Shown: positions 57,508 to 64,000 of the stretch, one piece after another
Layout of the letters: each line of letters begins with the position of its first letter
Numbering within the stretch: position 1 is the stretch's first letter
Assembly (NCBI GenBank): GCA_945878725.1
Contig: CAMCTY010000002.1
Coordinates: forward strand, 124,001 to 188,000
Direction: 5' to 3'
DNA: 64,000 bases
Origin: Bifidobacterium breve
GTDB taxonomy: Bacteria; Actinomycetota; Acidimicrobiia; Acidimicrobiales; Acidimicrobilacustridaceae
Position numbers and translations under genes: made by a program
Notes under the pieces: generated by a model
Seen by the model: only the letters and a program-made list of their open reading frames with translations
Told to the model about the DNA's origin: nothing
Databases searched by the model: none

Positions 57508-58029
57508 TCAGGCCGGCAGGTTCGGAAGCGACGCGGCGATAGCCACGAGTTCGCGACCGACGGGGCCAAGCTGGCGTTGCGTGAGGCGCTCAATCACGGT
57601 GACGGTGCTGGGCGATGTCTCAATGAGACCGTTCCAGAGGAGATAGCCGGCGATGAGTCCGCAGACCCGATCACTCAGTTCCTCCGCATGAATAAGTATG
57701 CGCTCGCCTGATTCAAACAGGGTACGAAGTTCCTTGAAGAAGGCCAGTTCGAAGATACCAACATCGTCGACGGGAATCGGTCGGTGGCGCCATACAACGC
57801 CGAGATCGTCGTAATGGCCAAGGTTCAACGGGGCGGTGATCAGGGAAATGACGCAGGTGAAACCCTGTTCACGAACCCAGATGATCTCTTCCTGACGACG
57901 CACCTTGCGATGGTTCGCGCCGTAGCCCCCCGGCCGTTCGCACACGGCAAGACGATCGGTGACGATCCAATGAAAATTGCGGGGGCGGATGCCCTGGGCC
58001 CATTTGCCCTTGCTTGCCACGGCGCTCAT
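57508..58029 (-). CDS. Dual-specificity phosphatase-like protein lacking the catalytic Cys
   Basis: 173 aa. The fold reads as a small dual-specificity/CDKN3-like phosphatase: FHWIVTDRLAVCERPGG, RRQEEIIWVREQGFTCVISL, HRPIPVDDVG (general-acid loop). At the P-loop, HCx5R becomes HAEELSDR (His114, Ala115, Arg121), so the nucleophilic Cys is Ala and classical catalysis should be lost. ATGA overlap with folP, 12 nt before folB. A dihydroneopterin-phosphate step needs a phosphatase that is often unidentified, but the lost Cys argues against this protein doing it by the normal mechanism. Confidence 0.75.
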   Translation of the reverse strand: MSAVASKGKWAQGIRPRNFHWIVTDRLAVCERPGGYGANHRKVRRQEEIIWVREQGFTCVISLITAPLNLGHYDDLGVVWRHRPIPVDDVGIFELAFFKELRTLFESGERILIHAEELSDRVCGLIAGYLLWNGLIETSPSTVTVIERLTQRQLGPVGRELVAIAASLPNLPA

Positions 58030-58847
58030 GCTGCCACGACTTTGGCCGCTTGAACGGCGCTTCGGACATCATGGGCCCGAATCATGCCGGCGCCTAGGTG
58101 CATCGCCCACACTTCCGAGGCGATGGATCCGGCCAGTCGATCGTCGGGTGGAACCGAATCGGTCACGCCATCCGATTCAGCCAATATGCGTCCCAGCATG
58201 GCTTTTCGACTGATCCCGACCAGTACTGGCCATCCCAAAGCGACCACCTGATCGAGGTGAGCGAGCAGCTCAAGATTGTGCTCCGTCGTCTTCCCGAATC
58301 CGAATCCGGGATCGATCCAAATTTCTGTCACACCACCCGATTTCGCTGCGTCAGCGCGCTCGGCAAGGAACCGACACACCTCGGCGACGACATTGTCGTA
58401 GTGCGGCTCGGCCTGCATCGTCGCCGGTTCACCTTGCATGTGCATGGCCACCCAACCGACCCCGAGTTCAGCGGCGACCGGCCACAGTTCGGCGGAAACA
58501 TCGTTGATCAGTGAGGCTCCGGCCTTCACCGCAGCTCTCGCCACCTCAGGCTTGCGGGTGTCGACGCTGATCCGACATTCACCGGCCAGACCCTCGATCA
58601 CCGGGATGACTCGTCGGAGTTCCTCCTCGAGGTCCACAGGGGCCGCTCCGGGGCGGGTCGACTCACCACCGACATCAAGGATCGATGCCCCCTCCGCCAC
58701 CAGCGTGCGGCCGTGGGCGATCGCCAATGCGGGATCGAGAAAGCGGCCGCCGTCGCTGAACGAATCCGGCGTCACGTTGACGATGCCCATCACGAGGGGA
58801 ACCGTCGCCGGAACTCCCACGCCGAGTCGGGGAACGACGTCAGCCAC
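58026..58847 (-). CDS. folP: Dihydropteroate synthase
   Basis: 273 aa. [64 protein letters not shown] and ISRKAMLGR are all present. It condenses the pterin pyrophosphate with p-aminobenzoate; it is the sulfonamide target. It overlaps folE by 8 nt and the phosphatase-like gene by 4 nt. Confidence 0.96.
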   Translation of the reverse strand: MADVVPRLGVGVPATVPLVMGIVNVTPDSFSDGGRFLDPALAIAHGRTLVAEGASILDVGGESTRPGAAPVDLEEELRRVIPVIEGLAGECRISVDTRKPEVARAAVKAGASLINDVSAELWPVAAELGVGWVAMHMQGEPATMQAEPHYDNVVAEVCRFLAERADAAKSGGVTEIWIDPGFGFGKTTEHNLELLAHLDQVVALGWPVLVGISRKAMLGRILAESDGVTDSVPPDDRLAGSIASEVWAMHLGAGMIRAHDVRSAVQAAKVVAA

Positions 58848-59412
58848 GTTCGATGAAGCGCATGGCCTCGAATCGAGTCGCGGTGCTTTCGCGGAACAAG
58901 CCGCGGACCGCCGAGGTCACCGTCGAGGAACCGGGCTTGCGCACTCCGCGCATCGACATGCACAGATGCTCCGCCTCGATCACGACGAGAACGCCGCGCG
59001 GCTGGAGCGTGCGTTCCATCTCGTCGGCGATCTGGGCGGTGAGACGCTCTTGAACCTGCGGACGCTTCGCGTAGGCATCGACGAGGCGAGCAATCTTCGA
59101 GAGTCCGGTGACTCGACCGTCAGTGCCCGGGATGTAGGCCACGTGGGCCTTGCCCATGAACGGTACGAGATGGTGCTCGCACATTGACGTGAGGGCGATG
59201 TCGCGCACCATGACCATCTCGTCATGATTCGCCTCAAACATCACCTGAAGATGACTCTGCGGATCCTCGCGGAGACCCGAGAAAACCTCTGCGTACATGC
59301 GGGCGACCCGCTCCGGCGTATTCAGCAGACCATCGCGGTCGGGATCCTCACCGATGGCGATGAGGATCTCGCGGACAGCGGCAGATATTCGGGGCAGATC
59401 AACTGGGGTCAA
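58840..59412 (-). CDS. folE: GTP cyclohydrolase I
   Basis: 190 aa. Zinc ligands in MCEHHLVPF and EHLCMSMRG, and [20 protein letters not shown] in two blocks. It opens GTP to dihydroneopterin triphosphate, the first folate step. The upstream neighbour is hpt, 89 nt away; the ftsH gene usually found between them in actinobacteria is missing. Confidence 0.97.
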   Translation of the reverse strand: MTPVDLPRISAAVREILIAIGEDPDRDGLLNTPERVARMYAEVFSGLREDPQSHLQVMFEANHDEMVMVRDIALTSMCEHHLVPFMGKAHVAYIPGTDGRVTGLSKIARLVDAYAKRPQVQERLTAQIADEMERTLQPRGVLVVIEAEHLCMSMRGVRKPGSSTVTSAVRGLFRESTATRFEAMRFIERG

Positions 59413-59501
59413 CGGAGAACGCTCCTAGCGAGGCGGATGATGAGCGGAGGTAGTTCAGCAGACGAGGCACCGAAACCGTCATCCGAGGGCCGAATCGGTG
59501 A

Positions 59502-60086
59502 TCAGTGACCGCTTCCAGGACCAATGTAGGTCCGGATGTCACCAAGATTGCGATATCGCTCGGCCACATCAAGGCCATACCCGACGAGAAAGGTGTTCGG
59601 AAGTCGGAAACCGACATAGCGAAGATCGGGTTCGACCTTCTGCATGCCTTCCTTCACGAGCAGCGCGCACACCTCAAGGCTGGCCGGGTTACGCGCTGCG
59701 AGGTTCTTCAGCAGGTAGTTCAGCGTCAGCCCACTGTCGACGATGTCTTCGATGACGATGACATCGCGACCGCCGAGATCGAGGTCGAGATCCTTCACGA
59801 TCCGGACGACACCGCTCGTCTTCGTCGCCGTTCCGTATGACGAGACCGCCATGAAGTCGAGTTCGAGCGGCAAGTCAATGTGTCGGGCAATGTCGGCCAT
59901 GAACATGACCGCGCCCTTAAGGACGCCGATCAGAAGTGGGGCACGGCCGGCGTAATCACGCGTGATTTCGGCACCAAGGTCGACAAGTCGCTGCTTAAGG
60001 ACCGGTGCGGTGACAAGAATCTCGCCAAGATTCGGATCCTCATCCGGAAGCGGGTGATTAACGAATCGTTCGCTGTTGTCGGCCAC
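59502..60086 (-). CDS. hpt: Hypoxanthine phosphoribosyltransferase
   Basis: 194 aa. The PRPP loop VIVIEDIVDSGLTLNYL, LLIGVLKGAVMFMADIAR and VGFRLPNTFLVGYGLD define the family. It salvages hypoxanthine/guanine to IMP/GMP, complementing GuaB1-type interconversion. It follows tilS by 9 nt in the usual tilS-hpt order. Confidence 0.96.
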   Translation of the reverse strand: MADNSERFVNHPLPDEDPNLGEILVTAPVLKQRLVDLGAEITRDYAGRAPLLIGVLKGAVMFMADIARHIDLPLELDFMAVSSYGTATKTSGVVRIVKDLDLDLGGRDVIVIEDIVDSGLTLNYLLKNLAARNPASLEVCALLVKEGMQKVEPDLRYVGFRLPNTFLVGYGLDVAERYRNLGDIRTYIGPGSGH

Positions 60087-60095
60087 GCGGCGAAC

Positions 60096-61007
60096 TTAGT
60101 GCAGGTTCTCGGATGGCGGAGCCGACTCGATCCGAAGTTGACCGGCAGTGCGCAAGAGTCGACGACCCGATCCGATCTCCGTGCCGACCGCCTCACCGCG
60201 CGCCACAGCCAAAACACGCTCGACCGTCGCGCCATCCGGTGGATGGCGTTCGGGATCGTCTTGTCGCAACCATTCGCGGATCGCCACGCGGGCGACTGCT
60301 GGTGTCGCGGCGGCGAGGGCGCTGGCACTGGTCGCGTCGATCTCCAGCGCCTCGACTCTGACGTGATCGGCAAGGTCGGCAAAGACCCCGGCCTGTCGAG
60401 CGAGGATGGGAACGATGTCCCTCCCGGCCACATCGGCGAGCAACGGGAGAACTTCGCGTCGGATCCGGTTACGCACGAACGACGGATCGGTGTTGGACGG
60501 ATCCATCACCGGATCGAGTCCCTCCATACGACAGACCTCTTCGGTTTCCGAGCGGCGCAGTCCGAGGATCGGATGGCGCACACCCGGGCGGATGCCGGCG
60601 AGACCGTCGGGTCCGGCACCGCGCACGAGATTCATAAGCATCGTCTCGGCCAAGTCTTCGGCGGTGTGACCAAGTGCCGCTTCCGAACTGAGCACCGCGT
60701 GTCGCGCCGTACGAGCGCGCGCCTCAAGGTTCGGACCAGGAGAGACCGCCACTGATTCCGATCGAAACTGCGCGCCGTAACGAGCCGCCGCCGCGGCCAC
60801 CACATCGGCTTCGGAGTTCGAACCGGGGCGAATTCCGTGATCGACGTGGACAGCGGTGACCTGACAACCGGCGGCAATCGCGAGCACGAGAAGTGTGAGC
60901 GAGTCGGCTCCGCCGGACACACCACACACCAGATGTTCTCCCGCGGCCGGGAAGGTGCACCGGTCGAGGAGCGCCGCGTACCGGACGGAAAGGGTGATGC
61001 CGTCCAT
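60096..61007 (-). CDS. tilS: tRNA(Ile)-lysidine synthase
   Basis: 303 aa from ATG 61007. N-type PP-loop GVSGGADSLTLL near residue 30, VTAVHVDHGIRPGS, GHTAEDLAETMLMNLVRG and DPSNTDPSFVRNRIRREVLP (in overlapping pieces). It puts lysine on C34 of tRNA-Ile so that it reads AUA. The C-terminal domain is short compared with E. coli, as in many actinobacteria. Confidence 0.95.
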   Translation of the reverse strand: MDGITLSVRYAALLDRCTFPAAGEHLVCGVSGGADSLTLLVLAIAAGCQVTAVHVDHGIRPGSNSEADVVAAAAARYGAQFRSESVAVSPGPNLEARARTARHAVLSSEAALGHTAEDLAETMLMNLVRGAGPDGLAGIRPGVRHPILGLRRSETEEVCRMEGLDPVMDPSNTDPSFVRNRIRREVLPLLADVAGRDIVPILARQAGVFADLADHVRVEALEIDATSASALAAATPAVARVAIREWLRQDDPERHPPDGATVERVLAVARGEAVGTEIGSGRRLLRTAGQLRIESAPPSENLH

Positions 61008-61021
61008 AACTGGAGCCCGGC

Positions 61022-62095
61022 TCAGCCGGCGATGGGCAGCGTTGCACCCATGCGCTCGATCCATCGATGCGGTTCGCGGATCTCAATGAGGCTCGGAAGA
61101 TTGACCGGCGCTTCCCATGCGCGATCGAGAAGGGTTTGGCCGCCGGTCCGCTCGACAGCCGCGATGAACGCCTCGCCCTGCGCGTACTGGTTGAGCTTGG
61201 CCTCAAGACCGATCAGTTGCTGCAACAACTTGGCGAATCCACGCGCCGATTCGCGTCGTTGCCGCAGGACTTTTCCAAACCGGTCGGCGCTGGGAACGAG
61301 CCCCTTGCCGGCGCGATCCATCGTTACGTCGCCGTGCCCTTCGAGCAGGCTCATCATGCCGCTCACCTGATCGAGCACCGCTCGTTGCTCCGGCCCGGCC
61401 ATGAGATTCACGAGGCCGCCGGACGCCAGCGGCTTCTCACCCGATCTCAACGCGGCGGCGATCTTTCCGAGTGATTCGCTAAGCCGCGCTGGATCTGGAT
61501 CGACCGATGCGATCGTCTGGTGTACGAGGCCAATGAAGTGTTCGCGCAACCACGGAACGCCGGTGAACTGCGCGCGGTGCGTCACCTCGTGCAGCGCGAG
61601 CCACATGCGGAACTGCTCGGGAGGAAACGCGTTCTGCTTTTCGATCGCAAGCACATTCGGTCCGACGTAATAGACGATGTCCTGATCTTGCGGATTCTCC
61701 TCCTCGACGATCAGGAGGTCGTACTGACCGAGGACGCGACCAGACATCCAGCCGAGAACGAGGCCAAGTTCAGCGCCGGCAAGTCGCGTCGTAAACGGCG
61801 CGACCCGACTTGTCGTCGCACGGTCTTCGAACCGTTCGAGTAACGGAGCCAACAGCCTCTGGAACGACGAGATGTTCGCCTTGATCCATCCGGCACGATC
61901 GGTGACCCGGGACCGGGCGGGGCCGGCCAACGATCGCAGGCCTGTCTCTTCCGCAACCAGCTCTTCGGCCCGAGCGGTGAGGCGCGCGAAATCGGGCTCG
62001 AGTGACGCGAAGTGATAGCTCTGCGCGAACGGCTCCCGACCGGAGGCACGAACGGCAACCCGTTCGGCGACTCCCCAGTCGACCGCTCCACTCAT
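61022..62095 (-). CDS. Zincin-like metallopeptidase (DUF2342)
   Basis: 357 aa. The HExxH motif is in LALHEVTHRAQF (about residue 167), with GLVLGWMSGRVLGQYD and LLEGHGDVTMDRAGK as further family blocks; the Glu of the second block may be the third zinc ligand. Named in databases as an F420 biosynthesis-associated protein because of genome distribution, but its substrate is not known. It is next to tilS as in most actinobacteria (14 nt). No signal peptide. Confidence 0.87.
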   Translation of the reverse strand: MSGAVDWGVAERVAVRASGREPFAQSYHFASLEPDFARLTARAEELVAEETGLRSLAGPARSRVTDRAGWIKANISSFQRLLAPLLERFEDRATTSRVAPFTTRLAGAELGLVLGWMSGRVLGQYDLLIVEEENPQDQDIVYYVGPNVLAIEKQNAFPPEQFRMWLALHEVTHRAQFTGVPWLREHFIGLVHQTIASVDPDPARLSESLGKIAAALRSGEKPLASGGLVNLMAGPEQRAVLDQVSGMMSLLEGHGDVTMDRAGKGLVPSADRFGKVLRQRRESARGFAKLLQQLIGLEAKLNQYAQGEAFIAAVERTGGQTLLDRAWEAPVNLPSLIEIREPHRWIERMGATLPIAG

Positions 62096-62099
62096 GTGT

Positions 62100-62234
62100 T
62101 CAGCGCTTCGGATAGCGCGGCATGACGACCTTTTTCAGATACATGCCGATCATCCCGAGTACGACGAGGATGGATGGCACGACAAGCGCCACCGCAATCC
62201 AAAAGGTCCAGACCTGGGCCAGAACGATTTCCAT
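62100..62234 (-). CDS. 44-aa single-pass membrane peptide
   Basis: Begins MEIVLAQVWTFW, has one hydrophobic helix (about 4-32) and ends with a basic tail KKVVMPRYPKR. It starts 10 nt after rsrA and ends 4 nt before the zincin start, so it sits in a packed operon and fills the space exactly. No family recognised. The basic tail predicts a cytoplasmic C-terminus. Confidence 0.62.
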   Translation of the reverse strand: MEIVLAQVWTFWIAVALVVPSILVVLGMIGMYLKKVVMPRYPKR

Positions 62235-62244
62235 GAGTGTGATC

Positions 62245-62562
62245 CTAGGCCTCGGCCGAGGGGGTGCCGTCATCGGACCCGTTGAGCATTTCGATCTCGG
62301 CGCTCATGATGGTGAGTCGTTCGGCGATACGGATGCGGAGAGCCTCAGGGACCTCGTCGGAACGGGCCTTCGTTGAGATGACGAGCCGAAGCTCTGCTTC
62401 GAAATCGAACGTCGCGAAACAGGGATTGCACGAATCCAGGTGACCAGCGATGAGCACCCGCTTCTCGGCGGTGAGCTCACCATCAAGGAATGTGTAGACC
62501 TCTGCAAGCGCCTGCTCGCAGTTCGACATCTGTTGATGATCGTGATCGTCGTGAGTGGCCAT
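62245..62562 (-). CDS. rsrA: RsrA-type zinc anti-sigma factor
   Basis: 105 aa. The redox-zinc motif is complete: Cys15, His41, Cys45, Cys48 (HLDSCNPC), with the same spacings as Streptomyces RsrA. In reduced form it holds SigR; disulfide stress ejects zinc and frees it. The ATG at 62562 gives a His-rich start (HDDHDH); an ATG at 62529 is the alternative. It follows sigR by 17 nt. Confidence 0.93.
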   Translation of the reverse strand: MATHDDHDHQQMSNCEQALAEVYTFLDGELTAEKRVLIAGHLDSCNPCFATFDFEAELRLVISTKARSDEVPEALRIRIAERLTIMSAEIEMLNGSDDGTPSAEA

Positions 62563-62579
62563 GGCAATGGTTTCTGAGC

Positions 62580-63233
62580 TCAGGCCGTTTCGGGGGGAAC
62601 GACGGGGTCGGTGACGGAATTCGTAGAGAAATCGGCAGCATCCGAATCGGCAGCGTCGACCGGTTCGGAACTCCGGCCGGTGAGGCCACGCTCGAGCGCA
62701 AATTCGTATAACTGCTTCTGGAGCGATTTTCTTCCCCGATGGAGCCGACTCATGACCGTCCCGATCGGAGTGTCGAGCATTTCGGCGATTTCCTTGTACG
62801 AGAATCCCTCGACATCGGCCAACAAGACCGCCAGACGGAACTGCTCGGGGAGGGCCTCGATCGCGTCCTTCACCTCGGAATCGGTGAACATGTCCATGAG
62901 CTCGTCCTCGGCACTGCGGCTGGCCTGGACGGCTTCAAGCCCGCCAAGACGGCGGTAGAGATAGAGATCCTCGGCTTCGTCCAGTTCGGACTCCTGGGGC
63001 CGGCGCTTCTTTGACCGGTACGAATTGATGAACGTGTTCGTGAGGATCCGATACAGCCAAGCGCGCAGGTTCGTACCTTCCTCGAATCCCCCGAAACCCC
63101 GGTAGGCCTTCAAGTAGGTCTCTTGCACGAGATCCTCGGCGTCGGCCGGGTTCCGCGTCATACGCAGCGCCGCCGAGTAGAGCGCCGGCATGAACTCCAT
63201 CGCCTCGCCGGCGAATTCAGCCTGTTGTGCCAT
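62580..63233 (-). CDS. sigR: ECF sigma factor SigR/SigH
   Basis: 217 aa from ATG 63233. Region 2 ([27 protein letters not shown], then [15 protein letters not shown]) and region 4 ([35 protein letters not shown]) follow the SigR type. It directs thioredoxin, mycothiol and proteostasis genes, and in other actinobacteria clpC and groEL among them. The start lies only 4 nt after the tRNA-Thr 3' end, so there is no room for a leader; an ATG at 63200 with GCGAGG upstream is the alternative. Confidence 0.94.
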   Translation of the reverse strand: MAQQAEFAGEAMEFMPALYSAALRMTRNPADAEDLVQETYLKAYRGFGGFEEGTNLRAWLYRILTNTFINSYRSKKRRPQESELDEAEDLYLYRRLGGLEAVQASRSAEDELMDMFTDSEVKDAIEALPEQFRLAVLLADVEGFSYKEIAEMLDTPIGTVMSRLHRGRKSLQKQLYEFALERGLTGRSSEPVDAADSDAADFSTNSVTDPVVPPETA

Positions 63234-63237
63234 GGGA

Positions 63238-63309
63238 GCCCGAGAGGAGAATCGAACTCCTGACCTGCTCATTACGAGTGAGCTGCTCTGCCGTCTGAGC
63301 TACCCGGGC
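63238..63309 (-). tRNA. tRNA-Thr (CGU)
   Basis: 72 nt cloverleaf: acceptor arms GCCCGGG and CTCGGGC (one G-T pair), D-arm GCTC...GAGC, anticodon stem GCTCA/TGAGC with loop CTCGTAA (anticodon CGT, reading ACG), T-arm AGGAG-TTCGATT-CTCCT. CCA not encoded. It lies between holB and sigR on the same strand. Confidence 0.97.
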
Positions 63310-63327
63310 GGGGTAAGAGAACAGATG

Positions 63328-64000
63328 CTAGCCGCGGCCCAATTTCATGAACAACGCCACGAGCTGGAGCCGCTCGTTGGGGTTCCGCCCAAGATTGTCC
63401 GCGAGTGCCGATATCGCCGAAAGTGCACCGATCATGCTGAGCGGCCGCGGTGATGCCACCAACTCGTCGCGGTAATGGCGGGAAAGCTCGGTGAGTCCGG
63501 AGCGGAGCTCGTCGGTGCGATAGCGGCGGGCTTCGCGCTTGTGCTTGTCCTCCAGCATCTTTCGCCCCGATCCGCGCTCCCCGCTCGCCTTTACGCGCGC
63601 TTCGAGTTCGGCTGCTTCGAGTGCCTGTGCTTCAGTCAGGGGAACTATTGCGTCGTTGATCATGGCCAGGAGATCGTCAGCGGTTTCGACGGCGCTTGAC
63701 CCGGTGCCGTTAAGACGCTGAGGCACGGCCCGCCACGCGGCGCGGCGAAGACCCAGACGTTCGTCGGTGGCGAGCAGACGGGCACGAGTGAGGTCACCTG
63801 ATGCAGCCGAAGCCGCATCCCCCGCTCGATCGGCGGCGATGCCCTCGGCGACCAGACGCTCGACGATTGCGTCATCGGAGATTGAACCAAGGTCGACCTG
63901 CACACAACGACTCGCAATGGTTACGAGATCCGGACTGATGTCGTCGGCAAGGATCAGGAAGATTGTGTTCGGAGGCGGTTCCTCGATCGTCTTGAGCAGT
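63328..64000 (-). CDS. holB: DNA polymerase III delta' subunit, C-terminal part (5' end outside window)
   Basis: 224 codons visible; the frame is open through base 64000. LLKTIEEPPPNTIF and ADDISPDLVTIASRC are the sensor/clamp-loader AAA+ segments shared by delta' and DnaX. The short helical C-terminal part, without a tau-like extension, and the following tRNA-Thr (18 nt on) fit actinobacterial holB. It is part of the clamp loader that puts the sliding clamp on DNA. dnaX cannot be fully excluded because the Walker A part is off the window. Confidence 0.85.
   Translation of the reverse strand, partial: LLKTIEEPPPNTIFLILADDISPDLVTIASRCVQVDLGSISDDAIVERLVAEGIAADRAGDAASAASGDLTRARLLATDERLGLRRAAWRAVPQRLNGTGSSAVETADDLLAMINDAIVPLTEAQALEAAELEARVKASGERGSGRKMLEDKHKREARRYRTDELRSGLTELSRHYRDELVASPRPLSMIGALSAISALADNLGRNPNERLQLVALFMKLGRG

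Overview
The window is a high-GC, gene-dense bacterial chromosome segment. It most likely comes from an actinobacterium, probably the class Acidimicrobiia. Evidence for this: F420-type luciferase-like oxidoreductases, a SigR/RsrA thiol-stress pair, a CysO-like sulfur carrier, glucosyl-3-phosphoglycerate synthase, coproheme decarboxylase (ChdC/HemQ), DisA-RadA, a Crp/GlxR-type regulator, the GuaB1-type IMPDH paralogue, DUF3263 and LytR_C proteins, and the actinobacterial zincin-tilS-hpt-folE-folP-folB-folK order. GTG starts, 4-nt ATGA/GTGA overlaps and probable leaderless starts are common. The class-level assignment is inference; I could not run a phylogeny. There is no transposase, integrase, prophage or CRISPR array.

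Layout. 1-7.4 kb: the end of an SNF2 helicase and a coupled small protein, guaB1, a dienelactone hydrolase, a metallo-beta-lactamase hydrolase, acetolactate decarboxylase, and a Baeyer-Villiger monooxygenase followed by two very small membrane proteins. 7.4-12.1 kb, the most accessory-looking part: a DUF11-repeat surface protein, a Phd/RelE and an RHH/Doc toxin-antitoxin module (each with a palindrome at its start), and a GNAT. 12.2-17.8 kb: a PAC2 protein and the nitrogen operon amt-glnB-glnD-nudix. 17.9-23.0 kb: a tight five-gene operon fdhD - Mo oxidoreductase - chdC - larE - unknown. 23.1-29.1 kb: groEL with a CIRCE-like operator, a CysO-like carrier, gpgS, an LLM oxidoreductase, glycerate kinase, LytR_C and DUF3263. 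29.1-35.6 kb: a CoA-transferase, a glycosyltransferase, tRNA-Thr(UGU), an acyl-CoA ligase and a solitary CoxL-like molybdenum subunit.

35.6-50.3 kb: ispD-ispF-rlmB, a Crp-like regulator, an LLM-crotonase-SDR operon facing a tandem-TetR regulator, radA-disA-hydrolase, a secreted-protein gene with an in-frame stop lying between two near-identical terminators, an LppM-like lipoprotein and clpC. 50.5-64 kb: a polyprenyl synthetase, then a long minus-strand run from holB through tRNA-Thr(CGU), sigR-rsrA, a 44-aa membrane peptide, a zincin, tilS, hpt, the folate genes, panC, nadB, nadC and coaX. It makes folate, pantothenate/CoA and NAD precursors. Its oddities are a phosphatase-like protein without its catalytic cysteine inside the folate genes, and no ftsH between hpt and folE.

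Most of the window is core metabolism. The candidates for something new are the fdhD/Mo/coproheme/LarE operon, the pseudophosphatase in the folate operon, the stop-interrupted secreted gene with its paired terminators, the BVMO-small-membrane-protein operon, and the tRNA-to-sigR junction.
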